In this document: one piece after another, positions 1 through 8,539 of the stretch
Layout of the letters: each line of letters starts with the position of its first letter
Numbering within the stretch: the stretch's first letter is position 1
Assembly (NCBI GenBank): GCA_028408795.1
Contig: JAOOLP010000004.1
Location: 1 to 64,000 of the forward strand
DNA: 64,000 nt
Direction: 5' to 3'
Source: Candidatus Pelagibacter sp.
GTDB lineage: Bacteria; Pseudomonadota; Alphaproteobacteria; Pelagibacterales; Pelagibacteraceae
Position numbers and translations under genes: made by a program
Notes under the pieces: model-generated
Told to the model about the DNA's origin: nothing
Databases searched by the model: none
What the model saw: only the letters and a program-made list of their open reading frames with translations

Positions 1-552
1 TTTCCATCTTCTAGGCCTAAATGCACTAATCGGAGCAATTGAAATTTTTTTTGAATTTAAATCTAATATGGGTCCATATACAGACATATTGTAGGCTGTG
101 CTACCAGCAGGAGTAGAAATAAGAACTCCATCAGCAATTAAATTTTTAATAATTAATTTTGTACTATTTTTTATTGATATAGAGGCAGCCTGTCTACTTT
201 GTCTTAAAATTGAAACTTCATTTATTGCTAAATATTTTTTTTTCTTAGAGTTGCTTATTACTTTCATTTCTAGAGGTGAAATTTTAATCATTTTAGCTTT
301 CAATAAATTTTTTACAAAGTTTTTTTTGGAAAATTTATTCATAAGAAATCCATAGTTTCCTGAATTTACACCGTAATATAAATTAGATTTATTAATATTT
401 TTTTTTAGGGTTTGAAGCATGAAACCATCACCGCCAATAACAATTACTAAATCCGATCTTAAAATTGATTTTGATCTAATTTTTTTAGCAATAAATTTTT
501 TTATCTTTAAAGATTTTGAGTTATTATCGGATATAATTATAGTTTTTCTCAT
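1..552 (-). CDS. nadK: NAD kinase, 5' part only (3' end beyond window)
   Basis: Phosphorylates NAD to NADP in the cytoplasm. Reading the minus strand from an ATG at 552 gives the nucleotide-binding GGDG motif followed by FMLQTLKK, then a YGVNSGNYGFL stretch, and further on GVLISTPAGSTAYN, the two hallmark blocks of the NadK family. The frame stays open to base 1, so the C-terminus is missing. Its start lies just downstream of the tRNA-Leu on the same strand, about 8 bp from the tRNA 3' end, so the two may be co-transcribed. Confidence 0.93.
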   Translation of the reverse strand, partial: MRKTIIISDNNSKSLKIKKFIAKKIRSKSILRSDLVIVIGGDGFMLQTLKKNINKSNLYYGVNSGNYGFLMNKFSKKNFVKNLLKAKMIKISPLEMKVISNSKKKKYLAINEVSILRQSRQAASISIKNSTKLIIKNLIADGVLISTPAGSTAYNMSVYGPILDLNSKKISIAPISAFRPRRWK

Positions 553-559
553 TTTAAGC

Positions 560-645
560 TGGTGCCCTCGGCCAGACTCGAACTGGCACTCCCAAAAGGG
601 CAAGGATTTTAAGTCCTTTGTGTCTACCAATTTCACCACGAGGGC
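560..645 (-). tRNA. tRNA-Leu (anticodon UAA)
   Basis: The minus strand folds as a class II tRNA: acceptor GCCCTCG pairs with CGAGGGC, followed by discriminator A and an encoded CCA. The D-arm has TGGTGAAATTGGTAGACAC and the anticodon stem AAGGA/TCCTT encloses loop CTTAAAA, giving anticodon TAA. There is a long variable arm (GCCCTTTTGGG) and a TTCGAGT T-loop. About 86 nt including CCA. The long variable arm and loop are typical of bacterial tRNA-Leu. Confidence 0.96.
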
Positions 646-707
646 ACGGTACAATTTATTTATGATATTTATATTATTTTACTAATCTTATAAAGTATAA
701 TTATCTC

Positions 708-1661
708 ATGAAAAAAATCTTAATATACAATTCAGGGGGAGGATTAGGAGACTCAATTCAATTGTTTACATTAATATTGAGTCTTCAGAATCACTTCAAA
801 TCTGCTGAATTTTTTTATTTAGGTGCTCATCAAAACCATTTCGAGGGAAAATTAAAGGAATATAAGATTTACATTAAAACTCTTGACTTAAACTTAAAAT
901 ATTTTGGCTTCAGATGGTGGCATTTTTTGTTAGCTAAAAATAAATATCAAGGTTTAATCAAAGAAAAAATGGATTTGATTATAGATTTACAATCTAAAAT
1001 TAGAAATACTTTAATTCTTCGTAAAATACCTCATGATCAGTTTTACTCCTCAACATATAACTATTGGTTTTGCACTAAAAAAAATAAACGTTATACTGAG
1101 GATCATTTAGAAAATTTAAGTAATTTTTGTGAAACAAGTATAAAAACTATCAATTTTAATTTTAATCATTTAGAAAAAAAATTTTTAACCGAGGCTAAAA
1201 GATTACTTCCGGACAAAAACTATGTTGGATTCTCTGTTACACAAGGAAATCAATACAGAAAAAAAAGTTGGTCAATTTTCAAATTTACTGAATTAGCCAA
1301 TAAAATAATCTCAAAAAAAAAAATTCCAGTTTTTTTTATTGAAAAAGAAAATATTAATTTAATTGAAAAAATAAAAACTCAAGTACCATCAGCTATTTTT
1401 CCTGAATTAAACTCAAATTTAGCTTGCCCTGCATTAGTGACAGCACTATCATCACGATTAGAAATGGCTGTTACAGTTGATAATGGAATTATGCATATGA
1501 TGTCTTTAGCAAATATATCAATGATAGTTTTATTTGGACCTACAAGCCCTGAAAAATTTGCTCCGAAAAATAAGTACATAAAAATAATTGATAGTAAAAA
1601 GTTGCATAACACGAAAGATATAAACTCTATTGAAGTGGACGAAGTTTTGAGTTTAATTTAA
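708..1661 (+). CDS. Glycosyltransferase family 9 (heptosyltransferase-like)
   Basis: Likely transfers a sugar from a nucleotide donor to LPS or another surface glycan at the inner membrane. The N-terminus has the GT-B start with a glycine-rich loop (YNSGGGLGDSIQ), as in ADP-heptose:LPS heptosyltransferases. Near the C-terminus, TVDNGIMHMMSLA followed by LFGPTSPEKFAP matches the GT9 donor-binding block (usually D-T-G-P/x-H then FG-x-T-x-P). 317 aa is within the family range. It stands alone on the plus strand, 6 bp from the convergent SGNH gene. Donor and acceptor sugars cannot be told from the sequence. Confidence 0.8.
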   Translation: MKKILIYNSGGGLGDSIQLFTLILSLQNHFKSAEFFYLGAHQNHFEGKLKEYKIYIKTLDLNLKYFGFRWWHFLLAKNKYQGLIKEKMDLIIDLQSKIRNTLILRKIPHDQFYSSTYNYWFCTKKNKRYTEDHLENLSNFCETSIKTINFNFNHLEKKFLTEAKRLLPDKNYVGFSVTQGNQYRKKSWSIFKFTELANKIISKKKIPVFFIEKENINLIEKIKTQVPSAIFPELNSNLACPALVTALSSRLEMAVTVDNGIMHMMSLANISMIVLFGPTSPEKFAPKNKYIKIIDSKKLHNTKDINSIEVDEVLSLI

Positions 1662-1667
1662 TCTTAA

Positions 1668-2792
1668 TCATTTAAAATTTAAGTTATAGACTAAATCAGC
1701 AACTTTTAAATTTCCTAGATTATTCCAATGATGATCACAAGAATGTCTCATCTTTTGATATTCATTTGATGAAAAATGCTCTGAAAGATCAATCAATTTA
1801 ACGCCATACCTGTTTAGTAAATAATTTAATTTTTTATACCAATAAAGACTTTTAAATTTTTCACCGCTCTCTATTCTTTGTAAATCACTTACTTGAGGTA
1901 TTAAAACAACTGTTTTTTTTTTGTTTTTACTAATTTTAAAAAATTCTTCTAATGAAAATAGAGTTCCATTAATTGACAACTTGTCTTCAATAAAATAAGT
2001 GTGAATATTATTAGAAGTTTTCATAACTTCTACATGATCATCTGTATGATTTTTATTGGCCCTGTATTTAGCAAAAACAGAGTTTAAAGTTTTAAGTGTA
2101 TTTGCTGTATAAGTATACTTTGTTAGAAAACCTTGAATATTTAAAAAATAAAATTCATAAAATTTTTTTTTTATATGACTCATATCTTGAGTCGGGTAAA
2201 AAATGCTAAATTCATTTTTATCATTAATTACAAAATATGGTCTGTGTCTTAAACGTTTAATTTTTGTATTCCAAAAATTCCAATTATTATCAATAAAATC
2301 ATCATTTAGGTTTAAAAATAAAATAATTTCATCGTGATTATAAAATTTTGCCATTTCATCATATAAAATTTTGGCTTGGAGAGGTCCAAAATTTGCTGCA
2401 GATCCAAAATTTAATATCTTTTTTTTAACTTTACTTTCAAGCTTCTTTGCAAAAGTATCCTCCAAATTTGAAGCAAAACCTTCAGCCATACTATCCCCAA
2501 GCAAAATTATGGATTTTTTTGTTTCGTTTTTAAAATAATCAATATTATCTCTTGCGCCAATATTATTTGACTCATATTTTACAGAAAAGCATTTTGTTGA
2601 GTGCATGTCTTTAAAATTATTTTTATGCCATGAACCCCAATTTGTATTTTCAATCCTCCACTTGTTTCCTTGGCTATAAATATAATCAGGCTCATGATTA
2701 ACTATTAAAAGATTTAACTTTGTTGCAATTAAAGAGAAAACTTCAACAAATATTAAAGATATAAATAAAAGAATGGCAGATTTCTTTAGCAT
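1668..2792 (-). CDS. Membrane-anchored SGNH/GDSL-type hydrolase or acyltransferase-like protein
   Basis: One N-terminal hydrophobic helix preceded by lysines anchors the protein, with the rest outside the membrane. The body carries LLGDSMAEG, the GDS nucleophile block of SGNH enzymes, an earlier NIGARD stretch, and near the C-terminus CDHHWNNLGN, the D-x-H catalytic pair. Families of this type hydrolyse or transfer O-acyl groups on glycans. I chose the ATG at 2792. A TTG at 2804 overlapping the upstream stop is possible and would add four residues. It is last in the carbamoyltransferase cassette. Substrate unknown. Confidence 0.75.
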   Translation of the reverse strand: MLKKSAILLFISLIFVEVFSLIATKLNLLIVNHEPDYIYSQGNKWRIENTNWGSWHKNNFKDMHSTKCFSVKYESNNIGARDNIDYFKNETKKSIILLGDSMAEGFASNLEDTFAKKLESKVKKKILNFGSAANFGPLQAKILYDEMAKFYNHDEIILFLNLNDDFIDNNWNFWNTKIKRLRHRPYFVINDKNEFSIFYPTQDMSHIKKKFYEFYFLNIQGFLTKYTYTANTLKTLNSVFAKYRANKNHTDDHVEVMKTSNNIHTYFIEDKLSINGTLFSLEEFFKISKNKKKTVVLIPQVSDLQRIESGEKFKSLYWYKKLNYLLNRYGVKLIDLSEHFSSNEYQKMRHSCDHHWNNLGNLKVADLVYNLNFK

Positions 2793-2800
2793 TTTAATAA

Positions 2801-4639
2801 TCAATCAGGTTCAAATTTGTTTTTTAAATTTGTAAAAAGGCTTTTACTTTGATCTTTCTTAAAAAGTAAAAAGTTTCCTATAGCTAAAATATCAAGATTG
2901 GTCCCCATAAAACAAGAAAAAGCATCTTCTATGCTACATACAATTGGTTCACCTCTTATATTGAATGAAGTGTTCACTAAAATTGGACATCCTGTTAAGT
3001 CTTTAAATTTGCTTATTAGCTTATGATATAAAGGATTTGTATCTTTGTGAACAGTTTGAATTCTTGATGAATAGTCAACATGTGTAACTGCTGGGATTAA
3101 GGATCTTTTTATATTTAACTTTTCAATTCCAAATAATTTTTTTTCTTCATTAGACATTTCAATTTTTAATTTATTTTTTATTTCAGATACTAGTAACATG
3201 TATGGACTTTCCACATTAAGCTCAAACCAATCATTTAAATCTTCGATAAGAATTGATGGTGCGAAGGGTCTAAAACTCTCTCTATATTTTATTTTTAAAT
3301 TCAAATTTTTTTGCATTTTATCTGATCTGGGATCAGCTAAAATTGATCTTGAACCCAAAGCTCTTGGGCCAAATTCCATTCTTCCTTGAAACCAACCAAT
3401 AGTTTTTTGATCTTTTAAATTCTTAACAACTAAATCGATCATATCATCAGTAGAAAATTTTTTGAAATTAGCATTTAAATTTTGAAGTTTTCTTTCAATT
3501 TTATCGTCTTCAAATTTTGGACCAAGAAAAGATCCGTTCATTTTATCTGTTGAATTTATTTCTCTAGTTTTATTTAATTCTTGGTACCAATAGAACAAAG
3601 CAGAACCCAAAGATCCGCCAGCATCACCTGCGGCTGGTTGTATCCAGATTTTATCAAAGTAACCTTTTTTCAAAATTTTACCATTAGCAACACAATTTAA
3701 TGCTACACCACCTGCTAAGCATAAATTTTTTATTTGATATTCTTTGGAAATATTTCCAACAATTTTTAATACTATTTCTTCAACGACTACTTGAATTGAA
3801 GCGGCAATATCCATATGAAATTGTTCTATTTTTTCTGACTCAGAAGCTCGAACGGGCTTGCCAAATAATTTTGAAAAATTTTTATTTGTCATTGTTAATC
3901 CAGTGGGATAATCAAAATATCTCATATTCATTCGAAATGACCCATCTTCTTTTAAATCGATTAATTTTGATATTATAATATCTTTGTATTTTGGAGATCC
4001 ATATGGAGCTAAACCCATTACTTTATATTCGCCGCTATTTACTTTAAAACCAAGATAATAGGTAAATGCAGAATAAAGCAGCCCTAAAGAGTGAGGGAAA
4101 AATATTTCTTTTAAAATTTCAATTTTATTTTTCCTTCCCACTGATAGAGTTGTTGTAGCCCATTCTCCCACTCCATCTAAGGTTAGAATTAAAGCTTCAT
4201 CAAATGGTGAAGGGAAAAAAGCACTTGATGCATGACTAACGTGGTGTTCTGAGAAATTTATTTTATGTATGTCGTTAAATTCTTTATCGTGTCTTTTTAG
4301 ATTTTCAAATATAAATTTTTTTTGAAAAAGTTTTTCTCTTAACCAGACTGGCATCGCTAAAGAAAATGATTTTAAACCTTTTGGAGCAAACGGTAGGTAA
4401 GTTTCTAATAATCTTTCAAATTTTAAAAATGGTTTTTCATAAAAGATAATGTGGTCAATATCTGATAACTTTAAATTAGAATTTTCTAAAACATACTCAA
4501 TTGCATTAAAAGGGTAGCTTGCGTCATGCTTTTTTCTTGTGAATCTTTCTTCTTGAGCTGCAGAAACAATATTACCATCTATTATAAGAGCAGCCGCACT
4601 GTCGTGATAAAAAGCGGATATCCCTAAAATGGCTGTCAT
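2801..4639 (-). CDS. Carbamoyltransferase, NodU/CmcH/SxtI family
   Basis: Transfers a carbamoyl group from carbamoyl phosphate (via carbamoyl-AMP) to a hydroxyl acceptor. The N-terminal Kae1-like domain has GISAFYHDSAAALI (residues 6-19), SEHHVSHASSAF (130-141) with the metal-binding histidines, LDGVGEW and GEYKVMGLAPYG. Further on are LCLAGGVALNC (307-317) and the glycine-rich PAAGDAGGSLGSALF. The C-terminal domain has GRMEFGPRALGSRSILADPR (419-438) and NTSFNIRGEPIVCS. At 612 aa it is full length. SxtJ- and SxtK-like genes lie in the same cassette, as around saxitoxin-cluster sxtI and its non-toxin relatives. The acceptor is probably a surface sugar (inference). Confidence 0.93.
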   Translation of the reverse strand: MTAILGISAFYHDSAAALIIDGNIVSAAQEERFTRKKHDASYPFNAIEYVLENSNLKLSDIDHIIFYEKPFLKFERLLETYLPFAPKGLKSFSLAMPVWLREKLFQKKFIFENLKRHDKEFNDIHKINFSEHHVSHASSAFFPSPFDEALILTLDGVGEWATTTLSVGRKNKIEILKEIFFPHSLGLLYSAFTYYLGFKVNSGEYKVMGLAPYGSPKYKDIIISKLIDLKEDGSFRMNMRYFDYPTGLTMTNKNFSKLFGKPVRASESEKIEQFHMDIAASIQVVVEEIVLKIVGNISKEYQIKNLCLAGGVALNCVANGKILKKGYFDKIWIQPAAGDAGGSLGSALFYWYQELNKTREINSTDKMNGSFLGPKFEDDKIERKLQNLNANFKKFSTDDMIDLVVKNLKDQKTIGWFQGRMEFGPRALGSRSILADPRSDKMQKNLNLKIKYRESFRPFAPSILIEDLNDWFELNVESPYMLLVSEIKNKLKIEMSNEEKKLFGIEKLNIKRSLIPAVTHVDYSSRIQTVHKDTNPLYHKLISKFKDLTGCPILVNTSFNIRGEPIVCSIEDAFSCFMGTNLDILAIGNFLLFKKDQSKSLFTNLKNKFEPD

Positions 4640-4653
4640 CTAAAATAAGAAAC

Positions 4654-5598
4654 TTAATTTATTATTTTTTTTAAATGTCTGAGAACATTATCTCTATTGT
4701 TTTTTTCACTAAATTTCCAAACTTGGGAGTCTATATAAAAATGTAACATTTGACCAATAATAGGGATTAAAATTAAATCTTTAAATAAAATACCTTTAGT
4801 ACCTCCACTTGATGAAAATAAAGTCATTATTGAAGAATAAATTAAAATAATAATAAAGAAACTAAAAAAATAATTTTTATCTTTTCTCTCCTCAATATCT
4901 AACTCACTTGCTCTCGATTTGCTCACAAAATTTGTTAAATACAAGTACTGAGTGAAATGCATTGTGACACCCATTAAAATTACATGGACAGGATTGTTAA
5001 CAAAACAAGCTGGATAAAAAATTAAACTCCCCGTTAAAAAAGTTAGATAATTTTCAGAAAACCTATATTTTAAAATGTAAAAGATACTTACACTAAGGAT
5101 AATAGCTCCAAAAATAAGATTCAAAAATAGCAAATGCTCAGTTTTGATAATTGGAGCGTAAAATCTAAAAAGAGCTACGGAAAATAATAAAAAGTTTATT
5201 AGATATATGAAATTTGATTGAAACTTGAACTCATTTTCATCTTTACAATAAAGTTTGCAAATACCCCAACTTTGTCTGGTAACATGATAAACATTAGCTG
5301 CAAAAAAAATTAATAAAAATAAATTTCTAAAATAAACATAACCAATAATACACAAAGCTACAATTAAAACTGGAATATATATTAGATTTAATTTCTTTTC
5401 TTGAAGGTATTGATGATTCACTTTGTTTAAGAAAAAAGGCCAAGTAGCTCCAAAATGAGTCTCAGCCAATAAAAGAATTGTAATTAATATTAATTCTTTT
5501 TCGTAATTTGGAAAGTAATATAAAGTGAGGCCGTAAAAAATTGGAAATATTATAGGAAATTTAATAAGTAAAAGTTGTGAAGTTTTGTTGCTAGTCAT
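4654..5598 (-). CDS. Polytopic membrane protein of unknown function with intramembrane histidines
   Basis: I do not recognise a named family. About eight or nine hydrophobic segments fill the 314 residues. Conserved-looking polar positions sit in or beside them: AETHFGATWPFF, NVYHVTRQSWG, PVHVILMGVTMHFTQY and, near the C-terminus, HFYIDSQVWKF. Repeated His residues at helix ends resemble membrane metalloenzymes, but that is inference only. The ATG at 5598 is preferred over a TTG at 5613. It overlaps the methyltransferase stop by 8 bp, so translation is probably coupled. The carbamoyltransferase begins 14 bp downstream. Confidence 0.7.
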   Translation of the reverse strand: MTSNKTSQLLLIKFPIIFPIFYGLTLYYFPNYEKELILITILLLAETHFGATWPFFLNKVNHQYLQEKKLNLIYIPVLIVALCIIGYVYFRNLFLLIFFAANVYHVTRQSWGICKLYCKDENEFKFQSNFIYLINFLLFSVALFRFYAPIIKTEHLLFLNLIFGAIILSVSIFYILKYRFSENYLTFLTGSLIFYPACFVNNPVHVILMGVTMHFTQYLYLTNFVSKSRASELDIEERKDKNYFFSFFIIILIYSSIMTLFSSSGGTKGILFKDLILIPIIGQMLHFYIDSQVWKFSEKNNRDNVLRHLKKIIN

Positions 5599-6499
5599 CT
5601 CTTTTTTTTCCAATTATTATAAATAATCCACCATCTGATCCCAAACTATTAAATATCATTAATATTTGACTTAACAACCTATAAAAATAATTTCCTTTTG
5701 ATCTTTTTTTAAATATTTCTTCATAATTATTGTCTATAAAGTCACAGGTAGGTATTGAGCTTATAAAATCAATCTTGTTTTTTTCAAACCAATTTAAAAT
5801 CTCGTCTAAAGTATGCAAACTTTCTTGGGGGTGATTATATTGGTCTCTAATCCAAGCTAATTTTTCGTTTTTTGATATTTTTAATTTTTTTAAAGTTGGA
5901 TCAAATATTTCTAAAAATTTTAACCCAATTATCTTATAAAATAATTTTCTTATTAATGTTCTTAGTCGACCAAATTTATTGTAAAGACCAATTAGTACGT
6001 AACCGTTCTTTTTCAAAGATTTAATAGCAACATTAAATGCCTGATTTGGATCTTTTGTGTGATGTAAAACTCCATTGCACCAAATAAAATCAAAATACTC
6101 ATCAACCAACACATCTTCAAAAATATCTGCGTTTACATAAATAAGGTTTTGAATATCGTTTTTTTTGGCAAAGTTTTTAGCTATCTTCAAAGATTGTAGT
6201 GTTGCATCCATTGCAACAACTAAATTATTATTACCAATTGAAAAGTAAGTTGAAAGTTGCCCTGTTCCACATCCAATTTCTAAAATTTTTTTATTATGGC
6301 CAACAAATTTTTTAAATTGATTAGCTAATAAGTTTTTATTGCCTTTTTCTAAAATTGAAATTTTATCATCATCAATTTTATAATTTGGAAATGGATTACT
6401 TGTATAAAACTCAGAAACTTTTTTGACTATTGAATTATTCAATTTCAGTCGCAAAATACCGTCAACTTCTTCAAGATTTTTTTTTAAAAAATCATTCAT
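5591..6499 (-). CDS. Class I SAM-dependent methyltransferase
   Basis: The Rossmann core is clear: ILEIGCGTGQLSTYFS is motif I binding SAM, VVAMDAT closes strand 2, and DFIWCNGVLHHTKDP is the post-motif region typical of Methyltransf_11/25 enzymes. Before the core is an 80-residue N-terminal part containing FYTSNPFPNY, and after it a roughly 110-residue C-terminal extension. It lies between the SxtK-like and membrane-protein genes of the carbamoyltransferase cassette, so a carbamoylated or otherwise decorated glycan intermediate is a plausible substrate. No substrate-specific motif is visible. Confidence 0.85.
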   Translation of the reverse strand: MNDFLKKNLEEVDGILRLKLNNSIVKKVSEFYTSNPFPNYKIDDDKISILEKGNKNLLANQFKKFVGHNKKILEIGCGTGQLSTYFSIGNNNLVVAMDATLQSLKIAKNFAKKNDIQNLIYVNADIFEDVLVDEYFDFIWCNGVLHHTKDPNQAFNVAIKSLKKNGYVLIGLYNKFGRLRTLIRKLFYKIIGLKFLEIFDPTLKKLKISKNEKLAWIRDQYNHPQESLHTLDEILNWFEKNKIDFISSIPTCDFIDNNYEEIFKKRSKGNYFYRLLSQILMIFNSLGSDGGLFIIIGKKRDD

Positions 6500-6503
6500 T
6501 TAA

Positions 6504-6656
6504 TTAAAAAATTGTATAAATGAATGGAGCTACTGCGGAGCCTTGGCTTAAAACAATTAAAACTCCAAACATTAATAGAATTAAAATGATCGGTAATAAC
6601 CAATATTTTTTTCTTTCCATTAAAAATTCAAAAAATTCTTTCAAAAATGCAAGCAT
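6504..6656 (-). CDS. Small membrane protein, DUF5989/SxtK-like (50 aa)
   Basis: A 50-residue protein: an amphipathic start MLAFLKEFFEFLMERKKYW, one transmembrane helix (LLPIILILLMFGVLIVLSQ) and a short tail GSAVAPFIYTIF. The pattern F-x-E-F-x-x-x-R-K-K-x-W-L-x-P followed by a helix and G-S-A-V-A-P-F-I-Y matches the small DUF5989 family, whose saxitoxin-cluster member is SxtK. Its ATG overlaps the stop of the SxtJ-like gene (TAATG), and the methyltransferase starts 4 bp after its end. Its role is unknown. The fixed genetic link with carbamoyltransferases suggests a partner or membrane anchor (inference). Confidence 0.85.
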   Translation of the reverse strand: MLAFLKEFFEFLMERKKYWLLPIILILLMFGVLIVLSQGSAVAPFIYTIF

Positions 6657-7030
6657 TAAAATTGTTTATTAATTTTACTAAAAGATTTTTGTCTTTTAAC
6701 CCAATAAGAATTTTGTTTCGAGAAATTTAAATTCAATAAGTCTTTCTTAATTATTCTCATAAATATGCCTATAGGAGTAAGAATAAAAAAATATATAAAA
6801 GATAATATTATAGGTGCAATAAATTTACCAAGTTGTTCACCAAATTTAATCCATAATTTATTCATTGGAATAAGAAATTTTAAAGATAGCATCGCTGAAA
6901 ATAAAAAAAATAAACTGATTAATAATGACCAAACTCTTATTTCATTACTTTTAAGTAAAGGCCACAAACCGATAATTAAAAATAAGAAAAAGAAAAGTAT
7001 ACCAAATTTTTTTTCTGAATTAAGTGCCAT
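6656..7030 (-). CDS. SxtJ-family membrane protein
   Basis: A 124-residue protein with hydrophobic segments at about 9-25, 31-50 and 70-95, then a basic C-terminus (IIKKDLLNLNF, SYWVKRQK). The FG-E-Q-L-G-K-F-x-x-P-I-I-L region followed by FFILTPIGIFMRIIKKD matches the SxtJ family, small integral membrane proteins of unknown function found next to carbamoyltransferases. It is the first gene of the six-gene minus-strand cassette and its stop overlaps the SxtK-like start by one base. The C-terminus W-V-x-R is typical of the family. Confidence 0.85.
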   Translation of the reverse strand: MALNSEKKFGILFFFLFLIIGLWPLLKSNEIRVWSLLISLFFLFSAMLSLKFLIPMNKLWIKFGEQLGKFIAPIILSFIYFFILTPIGIFMRIIKKDLLNLNFSKQNSYWVKRQKSFSKINKQF

Positions 7031-7068
7031 AAATAATTTATATATTTGTTTATTTTTTATTTCAATAG

Positions 7069-7827
7069 TTATAATTTAAGTAACTTAATTTTTTTAGATT
7101 TAATGATTTTAAGTAAATCTTTTTTTACCTTTGATAATTGATTTGTTGAAGTTGATCTTGAAACGATAGAAACACCTACTCTACCCAATCTAAAAAAAGG
7201 ATAACTGCCAATATCCACATTTTTTCTAAATTTTTTTTGGACTAGCCCTAATTCTTTTGAAATATTACTTTCTACAGTAAATAAATTAATTGTATTGCTA
7301 TGAGTTTTTGATCCTTTTGTTAAATATGGTTTACAATTTTCAATCATTGAATTTAAAATTAACGGAACGCCAGGAAGTGATAAAACATTTTTTGTCATAA
7401 AGCCTGGAGCTGCACTTGAAGGATTATAAATTAATTTTGCGTCAGACGGCATTTTTGCCATTTTTTTTCTTCCGTCATTAAATTTTTCTTTGCCATAATA
7501 ATTCTCTAAAATTTTATAAGCCTCTTTATGGAAACGGTATTTTAACTTGAATGCTTTTGATATAGATTTTGCCGTAATGTCATCATGCGTTGGGCCAATA
7601 CCCCCTGTGGTGAATACATATTTAAATTTCTTTGATAAAGTTTTAACATTTTCAACAATCCTATTTTCAACGTCAGGTATAATTCTTACCTCGGATACAG
7701 ATATCCCACATTTAGTATTTAGCCAATTGCTTATGAATGCGATATTTTTATCCTGAGTTCTTCCTGATAAAATTTCATTACCAATAATTAAAATTGCTGC
7801 ATTTACTTTTTTAAATTTTTTCTTCAT
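7069..7827 (-). CDS. CinA-like molybdopterin-binding-domain protein (COG1058)
   Basis: Contains the MoCF/MoaB fold of the CinA N-terminal family: AAILIIGNEILSGRTQDKN near the start, then FTTGGIGPTHDDITAKSI, and LPGVPLIL further on. Related proteins hydrolyse ADP-ribose or NAD/FAD-type nucleotides, so a nucleotide pyrophosphatase role is possible but unproven. The C-terminal deamidase domain of full CinA is absent. I place the start at the ATG at 7827 (MKKKFKKV, 252 aa). The frame stays open upstream to 7911, but that part overlaps the divergent sfsA and shows no family similarity. Confidence 0.85.
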   Translation of the reverse strand: MKKKFKKVNAAILIIGNEILSGRTQDKNIAFISNWLNTKCGISVSEVRIIPDVENRIVENVKTLSKKFKYVFTTGGIGPTHDDITAKSISKAFKLKYRFHKEAYKILENYYGKEKFNDGRKKMAKMPSDAKLIYNPSSAAPGFMTKNVLSLPGVPLILNSMIENCKPYLTKGSKTHSNTINLFTVESNISKELGLVQKKFRKNVDIGSYPFFRLGRVGVSIVSRSTSTNQLSKVKKDLLKIIKSKKIKLLKL

Positions 7828-7843
7828 AGATAAACAATTATAC

Positions 7844-8539
7844 ATGAACTTTAAAAAAACATTAATATCAGGAGAATTCCTTAAAAGATATAAGCGATTT
7901 TTTGTAGACATTAAAATAAAAAAAAACGTGATTACTGCTCATTGCCCTAACACCGGGTCTATGATGGGGCTTCTCAAAACTGGAAATAAAGTATGGGTTA
8001 GCAAATCTGATGACCCAAAAAGAAAGTTAAAATATACTTTACAAGTAATTGAAGATAGAAAATCAAAAGTTGGTATTAATACTCATTTATCTAATAAAAT
8101 TGTTTTTGAGGCTTTAAAAAACAAATCAATTCGAGAATTCAAGAATATTGAAAATATTAAATGTGAAGTGAAGTTTGGTATACAAACTAGGTTTGATTTT
8201 TTAATTTTTGAAAAAAGACAAAAATCTTTTATTGAGGTAAAAAACGTAACACTTTGTAGAGAAAAAGGTAAAGCTGAGTTTCCAGATGCTGTCACTTCAA
8301 GGGGATTAAAACATATAAATGAGTTAATAAATGCTGCTGAGAGTGGATATAAAGTTTATCTTCTTTTTTTAATTCAAAGAGACGATTGTAATTTTTTTGA
8401 AATAGCTAAAGATATTGATCCAAAATATTATCAATTATTAGTAAAAGCTGCTAAAAAAAAACTAAATATTCTTTGCTATGATTGTAAATTTTCATCAAAA
8501 GGAATAAAATTAAATAGAAAAATAAATTTCAAAATTTAA
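7844..8539 (+). CDS. sfsA: SfsA-family DNA-binding/nuclease-fold protein
   Basis: Homologue of the sugar fermentation stimulation protein. Recognisable blocks are AHCPNTGSMMGLL near the N-terminus, FDFLIFEKRQKSFIEVKNVTL (a PD-D/ExK-like core, E-V-K) and FPDAVTSRGLKHINEL, all family hallmarks. 231 aa matches the usual length. It was first described as a regulator of maltose genes in E. coli, but its true biochemical role is unsettled. It is divergent from the CinA-like gene (starts 17 bp apart) and its stop overlaps the map start (TAATG), so it likely heads the map-pur transcription unit. Confidence 0.92.
   Translation: MNFKKTLISGEFLKRYKRFFVDIKIKKNVITAHCPNTGSMMGLLKTGNKVWVSKSDDPKRKLKYTLQVIEDRKSKVGINTHLSNKIVFEALKNKSIREFKNIENIKCEVKFGIQTRFDFLIFEKRQKSFIEVKNVTLCREKGKAEFPDAVTSRGLKHINELINAAESGYKVYLLFLIQRDDCNFFEIAKDIDPKYYQLLVKAAKKKLNILCYDCKFSSKGIKLNRKINFKI

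Noticed and set aside
419..685. Plus-strand reading frame across nadK and the tRNA
   Set aside because: Runs through the tRNA-Leu gene and antisense to nadK; no recognisable product.
1668..7030. Saxitoxin-type biosynthesis
   Set aside because: Only the carbamoyltransferase, SxtJ-like and SxtK-like proteins match. No polyketide-like SxtA, amidinotransferase or oxygenase genes are present; relatives of I, J and K occur widely without toxin genes.
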